Below the pieces are notes generated by a model, which saw only the letters and a program-made list of their open reading frames with translations, did no database searches and was not told the DNA's origin. Shown one piece after another: positions 57,710 to 64,000 of a DNA stretch of 64,000 bases. Source of the DNA: Macrolepiota albuminosa (taxonomy: Eukaryota > Basidiomycota > Agaricomycetes > Agaricales > Agaricaceae). The stretch lies in the NCBI GenBank assembly GCA_027475525.1, contig JAMWFC010000065.1:438188-502187 (forward strand), in the 5' to 3' direction. The position numbers and the translations under genes are program-made. Position 1 is the first letter of the stretch. Every line of letters starts with the position of its first letter.

Positions 57710-57935
57710 CAGTGGCTCAAAAAACTGTCCTAAGGTTTTATACTTTTTAAAAGATGACATTGACATGAAGGATGAGAAGTACCTAAAATCCTGATTAACT
57801 CATGTAAGATAATATGGCATTGTAGCTACAAAATAAACCTATGCCTATGTAATTAAAATTAAAACTGATGGAGCAATAGCCATTTTAAAATATTCACTCA
57901 TTGAGACAGTTTTTTAAGCATCTCTGATTTTTCAG
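57710..57935. repeat. Left terminal inverted repeat of the Tc1 element
   Basis: The outer end carries GCTCAAAAAACTGTC and the inner end carries the inverted form GACAGTTTTTTAAGC. The right repeat (59065-59290) has the same plan. Each repeat is thus bounded by opposed copies of the likely transposase site. Confidence 0.85.
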
Positions 57936-58066
57936 GTTTATTCTTGTTTTAGTCAGAAACAAGTAAGTTGCATGTGGCAATACAGACAGAGTCATGTGAC
58001 CATGTTTAGATATATTTGAGAGTGGTTCAAGCTGGTTGAACCACATCTTGACCTTCAACCACCATC

Positions 58067-58960
58067 ATGAAACTTATTCCTCCTGCACAACACTCTACTG
58101 TTGCTTCTCTTCTTGCTCAAGGGTATTCTCTGCATCAGATTGGGGCTCAAACTGGTCTAGAGAAGTCTAATATTGGGAGGATTAGTAGAGAGTTGGAGAT
58201 GGACAAGGAAAACCATCCTGGAGGCCATCCTGCTAAGCTTACTCCATTGTGATAAACAGGCTATTGTTCAACAAATCTCAACTGGGAGACTTGATACAGC
58301 TGTCCAGGCCACCAATTTTATCAACAACATCATTTCTAACCTTGTCTCTTCCCAGACTGTCTGGAATGTGTTGAAGAAGGAGGAGTATTGGTCTGCTACC
58401 AAGAGAGAAGTTCCTATGCTCAAAGCTAGACATCAATAACTATGGCTTAAATGGGCTCAGGAATCAGAACTGGACTATAGAGGACTGAAAAATGGTGTTG
58501 TGAACAGATGAGACAAAGATTAACAGGATTGGGTCAGATGAAAAGTAGTATGTGTGGAAGCTATGAGGAGAAGGCATTTCAGACCAAACAACTACATCTA
58601 CTGTGAAGCATAGAGGAGGGAATAATCTCATGGTATGGGGCTGTATGGGTTGAAATGGGGTAGAAAAGCTTGTGGAAGTGGTGGAGATCATAAATGCAGA
58701 GCAGTACTGTGAAATTTTAGATAATAGAGCAAAAGAGAGCTTTAAGAAGTTGGACATGGAGAAGGGTGCCCGCTACTTTCAACAGAACAATGACTCCAAA
58801 CACAACTCCAAGAGGGCTGACAAGTGGTTTGAGGACAACAACTTTGATGTCCTTTGGTGGCCAGCCCAATCCCCTGATCTCAACCCTTGAACATCTCTAG
58901 GAGTACCTCAAGGAGCAACTTAAATAATATGCATGAATTATAGAAGAGGGTTGCAAATAA
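58067..58960 (+). pseudogene. Tc1-family DDE transposase
   Basis: ATG at 58067. The N-terminal helix-turn-helix reads VASLLAQGYSLHQIGAQTGL. One extra base near 58243 and a second frame change near 58465 break the frame. The catalytic domain has TDETKINRIGSDEK, NLMVWGCMG, YFQQNNDSKHNSKRA, WWPAQSPDLNP and EHL. The first aspartate and the final glutamate are kept, but the second catalytic aspartate (QQD in the family) is QQN here. At least five family-conserved tryptophan positions read TGA or TAG. It cannot make an active enzyme. Confidence 0.9.
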
Positions 58961-59064
58961 GTGGGATGAAATACCACCAGAGGTATGCCAAAGACTAATA
59001 AAAAGCATGCCTAGAAGGATTCAAGCAGTTATCAAGGCAAATGGAGGACATACAAAGTACTAGA

Positions 59065-59290
59065 TACTAAAATTAGAGATGCTCAAAAAACTGTCTCAAT
59101 GAATGAATATTTTAAAATAGCTATTGCTTTATCACTTTTGATCTCAATTACATAAACCTAAATTCATTTTGTAGCTACGATGCCATAGTATTTTACATGA
59201 TTTAATTAGGATTTTAGGTACTTCTCATCCTTCATGCCAATATCATTTTTCAAAAAGTATAAAACATTGGGACAGTTTTTTGAGCCACTG
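59065..59290. repeat. Right terminal inverted repeat of the Tc1 element
   Basis: Inverse of 57710-57935 with scattered substitutions; ends CACTG before TA. Confidence 0.85.
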
Positions 59291-59739
59291 TATACAGAAA
59301 CAGATGTATCTCTCTGCAATTGTGGCTTCATATTTATAGCTTGTAAACAGAAATAGTTTGAGTACTACAACAAACTATGCTAAAAATGAGAAATGAATCT
59401 GCTTCTTGTAGATATTTTTTAGTGCTATATAAGCACAAGATATAATTTATATCCAAGATGATTAATTAAAGTTTCTCAGTTTCTAATAGCTCTCTAATTA
59501 TTTATTTCAATATATTAAGTGTATCAGTTAATGTAGATAAGAGACTAAAATCATAACAGTTGACTCTTTAAATAAAAGGAGTTATAGATTGACAACTCTC
59601 ATGTACAATTTTTATTCAATGACACTTAGCATCATAGCAGATTGACAACTAGGTATAAAATGCTAAAAGAAAGCAAATTTATAAACTCAATCAATATGTC
59701 AAAATGCAATTTTAGAACAGATTATCAAACAATAAATTA
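59291..59739. other. AT-rich DNA without a gene
   Basis: No coding frame or known repeat was seen. Confidence 0.4.
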
Positions 59740-59850
59740 TTACATAAGCAATAGCTTATATAAACTACTGCTAGAGCAACAGCTTACATAAACTATTGCT
59801 GGAGCATCAGCTGACATAAACTATTGATGGAGTATCAGCTTATATAAGCA
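59740..59850 (+). repeat. 28-bp array, about four units
   Basis: Units of the form AGCTTACATAAACTATTGCT plus GGAGCAAC, the same orientation as at 46499-46770, more diverged. Confidence 0.8.
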
Positions 59851-60294
59851 TATTCTATTAAACAGAAAACTGAATCTATATAAGCTTATAGAAAAAAAAA
59901 TTCAAAAAGTTCTATAAATACCAAAGACAATGTGCTCTAATTTTCAAAGATAAAAATAAATGAAGAGAAAATAATGACTGCTAGAGCAAAAAAAAAATTT
60001 CACATAATTGTACAATTTTCATGCATGCTCCTCTTTCTAGGTACTAGATGTAATAAATTACAATAATAAACAAGGCATTTAACAATATGAAACAAATTAC
60101 ATATTCAAAAAAAAATATACACTTATTTAAAAAAAACATACACACTTATTCAAAAAACATAAATATATATATATATATAAAACAAACAGAATCTCTTAAC
60201 TTGGTAAAAGAAAAAACAACTTAAAATATAGATATATAGAAAATAAAAGTATAATCCTTTAACATAAAAAAATTGATTAATTACTTAGCAGAGA

Positions 60295-60556
60295 TAGCAG
60301 AAAAGAGGAGCAACATAATAGCCAGTAAAGATAGCCAAAAGGGAGCAAATATTGAGGACATGATAGTAATAGCCGGTAGAAATAGCCAGTAAAGATAGCC
60401 GAAAGGGAGCAAATATTGAGGACATGATAGTAATAGCCAGTAGAAATAGCTGGTAAAGATAGCCGAAAAGAAGCAAATATTAAAGACATAATAGTAATAG
60501 CCGGTAGTAATAGCCAGTAAAAATAGCCAAAAAGGAAGCAAATATCGAGGACATAG
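60295..60556 (-). repeat. 64-bp minisatellite, about four units
   Basis: GAGCAAATATTGAGGACATG recurs with a period of 64-65 bp (60343, 60407, 60471, 60536). On the minus strand the units translate to repeated, hydrophobic LSLLAISTGYYYHV-like segments fused to the frame at 60557-60917. Since 64 is not a multiple of three, each unit is read in a different frame. Confidence 0.85.
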
Positions 60557-60917
60557 GAGCAAGGGCAGAGAAATTCGGATGAACAACTATGTCACCAACA
60601 ACACTAGAAGTGACAGGTGTAAGATCCTCCTGCCCAGACTGCCCCGAGCCTGTGGGGACATCTGCGGCTGGTGCCGCTGTATGCGCATCCGCATGAGAAG
60701 GTAAATTGTGTTTTGGGTTGCTTCCCGATACAGCCTCATCAACGTCCTCTATTGAAGGCAGAGTACTACTGGAGGTCGCCTTGTTAGTGCGCCTTAAAGA
60801 ACGACTATCCAATATCTCCTCGCCAAGGATGGCTGATGAAGGAAAATGAGATCGAGTACGGGGTCGACCGCCCCCGCCCAAGGAGGGCAACGAATCAGTG
60901 GATCCAGGAGAAGCCAT
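60557..60917 (-). CDS. N-terminal fragment of an unrecognised gene, running into a minisatellite
   Basis: The ATG at 60917 (MASPGSTDSLPSLGGGG) begins about 120 residues of Ser/Thr/Pro-rich, probably disordered sequence with a basic patch (GRPRTRSHF) and acidic stretch (IEDVDEAVSG). It then runs into the 64-bp repeats and stops at 60480. No domain is recognised. It may be the surviving start of a truncated gene. Confidence 0.4.
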
Positions 60918-60929
60918 GAAAGGAAACAC

Positions 60930-61487
60930 GCAGTCAAAGCAGTTCGAAATCTCTATATGTATAGTATAGATGGAGGTTTCAATACGAGATGTTCAAAGAG
61001 ATTGTGACTGTGACACTCATCCCAAAACGTGTATCACATTCCTCCCGTGCCTCCTTCCTGTAAACTTACAAGATTTAACCCGATCGATCAGTTTTCGAGC
61101 AGAAATACAATGTTTATTCATGACTTTTATGATACTTGGACTTCCTTGCTTTACTCTACACGACTCAAGTTGTTGTGGGTAATGAGTGAATTCGACGCGT
61201 TTCTGACTTGGAACCCACGGGTTTCTTTGCTAACACGTGACACAATATAGAAAGCCCGATCAATTGGATCTCTGAATCGATGATTCTGCCCCTAAGATAA
61301 ATGAGGGTCAAGCCAACAAATTCTGTGACAATTTTGCACACACCATTGGAGTCTGTGCAATTGATTTAATTATGAATAACTCCCCTTTGCGTAGTGTTTC
61401 CCTCCTATAAACTGTGTCTTGCTTGAGAGCAACGATTATCCCCATCTAAAAAATGGATCAAATCGATAATCGATGTCAGAAAAGGCT
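60930..61487. other. Intergenic region
   Basis: No gene is supported. It would contain the 3' flank of the small gene at 61488 and the upstream region of the fragment at 60917. Confidence 0.4.
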
Positions 61488-62023
61488 CTAAGCATTAATC
61501 ACTAGACCTACTGGAAATGCAGTGTCCGCTTTGCAGTTTGCCGGTGCCACAGGCCGGAGGTTGGAGTGCTGAAGTTTATCTCCCATAATCGCAGTCTTCG
61601 ATTGTTTGATATCTTTCCATACGGTCAATTTGATTTCGCCCTCAATTAGATATCCCGTGTTTACGATAGTCTGTTTATCCGAGTCGTCCGCACCCTAAAT
61701 GGTAGAGGGAGGAAATGGTAGGAGTCTTCAAGAAGTGCAACGTACAGTGAACCTGAGTCTCTGAGCATCATAGACAGTTACATAGGAGTTGGCGGGAAGC
61801 ACGTGGTAAACATTGCTGTCGATGTTTGGACAATGAAGATCTGAAGGCAAAGTAATATCTACGATTTTAACGGTGACTGATTGTTTGAGTTTACAGATCG
61901 TAGAATTCTACGCATCGTTGTATACATTAAGTTATTCAAATATTTGATGGATAGCGAGGGAGTACGAACGTGATATATCTCTGAATCATTTCTTTCTTGA
62001 GTTATAGCTGCAGATGGATTCAT
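61488..62023 (-). CDS. Small three-exon gene, 140 residues, unknown function
   Basis: Exon 1 is 62023-61970 (MNPSAAITQERNDSEIYH), intron 1 is 61969-61908 (GTTCGT...CGTAG, 62 bp), exon 2 is 61907-61746, intron 2 is 61745-61695 (GTACGT...TTTAG, 51 bp), and exon 3 is 61694-61488 with TAG. All junctions are in phase 0 and the total is 141 codons including the stop. The protein has alternating hydrophobic strands (SVTVKIVDITLP, NVYHVLPANSYVTVYD, GEIKLTVWKDIKQSK) suggesting a small beta fold, and no signal peptide. The intact frame and normal introns mark it as a real host gene. I do not recognise the family. It is divergent from the kinase-like gene to the right, with about 550 bp between them. 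Confidence 0.75.
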
Positions 62024-62568
62024 GACAAGTGAGTGGGCTAAAAAACAAGTAGTGACCGTGGGTTAAATTCTTATACACTGCGACATTTCTCAGGAGCTGT
62101 AGAGACAACTGATACTAGCTGGGGATACACAACACAAGCCTCTGACTCGGGGAAAAAGACGTCTGCCCCAATTGATTAATTGATTCCGAATCACATACAT
62201 ATGAAGACAATTCTCAGCATCTATATCATGTCATTTAGGTAGCATCGCACACGCCGCCTCCGTGGATTGTTGCTAGAAAAGCCTTCCAGTTTGGAGGCCC
62301 ATCAAGCGCGCTTCTCCTTGACGAGTAATTCTCTATTTTTTTCGATGCAAATTGAAATTTCAGGCAAGGTTATCCCCTTGTTTGTCAGACAAATTTTTTT
62401 TCTGCTTGACGCATGATGCATGACCGGTCATGTGTCAAGTAGCTTCCTTTCGGACACGTGATATTAATACTTGTTGACCACTCATCGGAGACTGCTACCT
62501 TTATTCACGCATCAAGGATGGTGAGGTGCCATTATAACAAGTCACAAGGCATCCGGCTTACTCCTTAA
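62024..62568. promoter_or_regulatory. Shared upstream region of two divergent host genes
   Basis: No coding frame is seen between the two starts. Both promoters should lie here; no specific element could be fixed. Confidence 0.4.
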
Positions 62569-64000
62569 CAGCGATTAGATGTATCTGCTTCACAACAGAA
62601 CAATAACTCCCTTACATTATGCGATTCTTCTGAGTATGATGACACTTTGGATTCTGTGCTGCGAACTCCCTTGTTTCCACATGATACCGGATTTGACCAA
62701 TTATCCCGCCGAAGGTTTGTCTGGTGGGACTCAAACCGTATCCGATCGTGGCTCTTGGAAAAGGGCTATACTTTGTATCGCCGATTTCTTTATGAGGGAG
62801 ATTATGAACTTAGGATGTACCCAGTACACACGGAACATAGCGAGCATTTCTTTCCCTTTGCAATTCATGAAGGACAGGAACTGGGGAGTGACTCAGAAGG
62901 GATGGTCCTTTCTGGTAACACTGGTTTTATGGTGTGTAAGGCACTTTCAAAGAGAATTTTGAGATGCTCAGGCTCTCTCAGGGTAACATTGCTTTCGCTC
63001 AGAATACCCAAGGACAGCATGTAGCTGTAAAAGCTGTTGTAGACGGAAGCGAAGAGTTTCGCATTCTCAAATACCTTCATGATCAGGGAGTGCCTCGTTC
63101 AGTGGATGATTTTCACAATGTCATACCTGTTCTGGACGTTCTTGCTTGCGAGGGCCATTGGCTGGCTGTCATGCCCAGGTGTGCATAAATTACTGCAAAA
63201 ACACTCGCCTCGATTGACGGCTATGGAACTAGATGGGGTGTTTTCCCTCTCTTACCCAGATGTCGCTATTTACATGAAGTATTCCATTTTATACATTGTC
63301 TTTTGAAGGTTCCTTGTTTCTCCGTCCTAGTCCCATTCACTCTAACACCTTCGCCAGGGATTGACCTACCTTCACAAGCATCGCATCGCTCACGGAGTGC
63401 GTCTTTTGACATTAAGAGCCTGACTTTTCTGAAAATTTGCCATCGCAGGACATAAAGACAGGCAATATACTCGTTAGCCATGTCTACACTGATGAATGGG
63501 ACGCCAGAGACTCCTGCCGCCAGTCTTTACGTTCTCAAGGAAAATTGACCTATGCTTTATTTGACTTTGATGGTTCTACAATGTTTCCGCCTTCTATGTC
63601 CCTCGATGATTGTCGTCTTCCGAGCCACATCTCCTTTAACACGCTGTATGAACAGGTCCCAGGGGATACGTTACAGGGAGAGTTTGATTTCAATCCTTTC
63701 CCCTTTGACGTTGGAATGCTAGGTGTTATGTTTTGCCAAGAATTTCAGGTGAATCAGTCTGTTTACTGTCGGCCTCCTGCTATTGATGCAAATTCCATCA
63801 TTATTATTCTCGCAGCATATGACGTGCACTGTTCCAATGTTAGCGCCCCTGTTGGACCGCATGACGACTCGCGACATTGCACAGCGGTTTAAGGCTTCAG
63901 AAGCTTTGCAATTTTTTGAGGGACAGGTCATTCCCCTGACACCCGAGCACGTATTATCTTCGCCAGCACCAGTGGACCTTGAATATGTGGCATATGTGGC
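62569..64000 (+). CDS. Kinase-like protein gene, 3' part beyond the window
   Basis: Six exons can be joined in phase: to 62904, 62964-63178, 63233-63308, 63358-63396, 63449-63748 and 63816 to the edge, with introns of 49-67 bp. Landmarks: HVAVKAV (ATP-binding lysine) in exon 2, GLTYLHKHRIAHGDIKTGN across exons 4 and 5 (catalytic loop HGD instead of HRD), and LFDFDGSTMF (DFD instead of DFG). PFDVGMLG follows (helix F aspartate), then LDRMTTRDIAQRFKASEALQFF in exon 6. The frame before exon 2 is open from 62569 but lacks an ATG, so the first exon is not located. This is the agaricomycete kinase-like expansion family. HGD and DFD changes make full catalytic activity uncertain. The pathway is unknown. 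Confidence 0.88.

Larger units (their letters stand above)
57710..59290 (+). mobile_element. Tc1/mariner transposon, inactive
   Basis: It begins CAGTGGCTCAAAAAACTGTCC and ends with the inverse, GAGCCACTG, flanked by TA on both sides (57708-57709 and 59291-59292). Imperfect inverted repeats of about 225 bp (57710-57935 and 59065-59290) enclose one transposase pseudogene. Length is 1581 bp. Confidence 0.95.

Noticed and set aside
58400..58960. Alternative genetic code (TGA as tryptophan) in the Tc1 element
   Set aside because: TGG is also used for tryptophan in the same frame, TAG occurs at such sites too, and two frameshifts and a lost catalytic residue show ordinary decay.

Overview
The window looks like transposon-packed, gene-poor chromosomal DNA from a basidiomycete fungus, most likely an agaricomycete. 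The support is indirect: 47-67 bp introns in the two clearest host genes, a DUF6570/PIF1-type Helitron, several Ty3/Gypsy lineages, and an agaricomycete-style kinase-like gene. Base composition is patchy: a very GC-rich retrotransposon (30.3-41.7 kb) sits in moderate-to-AT-rich surroundings. The species cannot be named from the sequence.

Layout. 0-0.44 kb: end of an unrecognised plus-strand gene. 1.0-8.7 kb: a decayed minus-strand Helitron (PIF1 helicase, C-terminal ubiquitin-protease-like domain, DUF6570 domain, no Rep/HUH domain), with two solo LTRs of one family inserted in or beside it. 8.7-45.3 kb: a nested retrotransposon block. Element A (minus strand, LTRs 8735-9791 and 44206-45339) is the shell. 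Element B (13620-25429, minus) sits in A's 3' region and carries a solo LTR of the C family in its own gag. Element C (30320-41744, plus) sits in A's protease gene with a perfect CGGGT target-site duplication. 45.3-46.8 kb: no recognised gene, then a 28-bp tandem array. 47.1-51.5 kb: an unrecognised multi-exon minus-strand gene. 51.7-52.9 kb: an unrecognised plus-strand gene. 53-57.7 kb: gene-poor DNA with a Copia-like LTR and a tRNA-related SINE candidate. 57.7-59.3 kb: a dead Tc1/mariner element. 60.3-60.9 kb: a 64-bp minisatellite fused to a short ORF. 61.5-62.0 kb: a small three-exon gene. 62.57 kb to the edge: a kinase-like gene.

Three observations stand out. (1) There are 17 tandem duplications of exactly 77 bp, 16 of them apparently perfect. 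Removing one copy of each makes all three LTR pairs equal in length (1057/1057, 192/192, 793/793) and restores reading frame at all six sites tested in element C coding DNA and at one in the Helitron. They look like un-collapsed k-mer overlaps from a k=77 assembly, so many apparent frameshifts are probably not biological. (2) Elements A and C each carry a spliced antisense gene that starts beside the 3' LTR and runs toward pol. Both encode a double CX2C zinc-type module, and in both a phase-0 intron ends exactly at the first cysteine codon. (3) Element C seems to prime reverse transcription from its own mRNA, as Tf1 does: the 13 bases after the 5' LTR pair with an LTR segment 28 bp downstream of a TATA-like box. 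C also encodes two protease-like domains in tandem and a chromodomain integrase.

The older elements (Helitron, A, B, Tc1) are inactivated largely by G:C to A:T transitions that hit catalytic residues and create stop codons. Element C keeps its catalytic residues and its LTRs differ at roughly a dozen sites, so it is the youngest.
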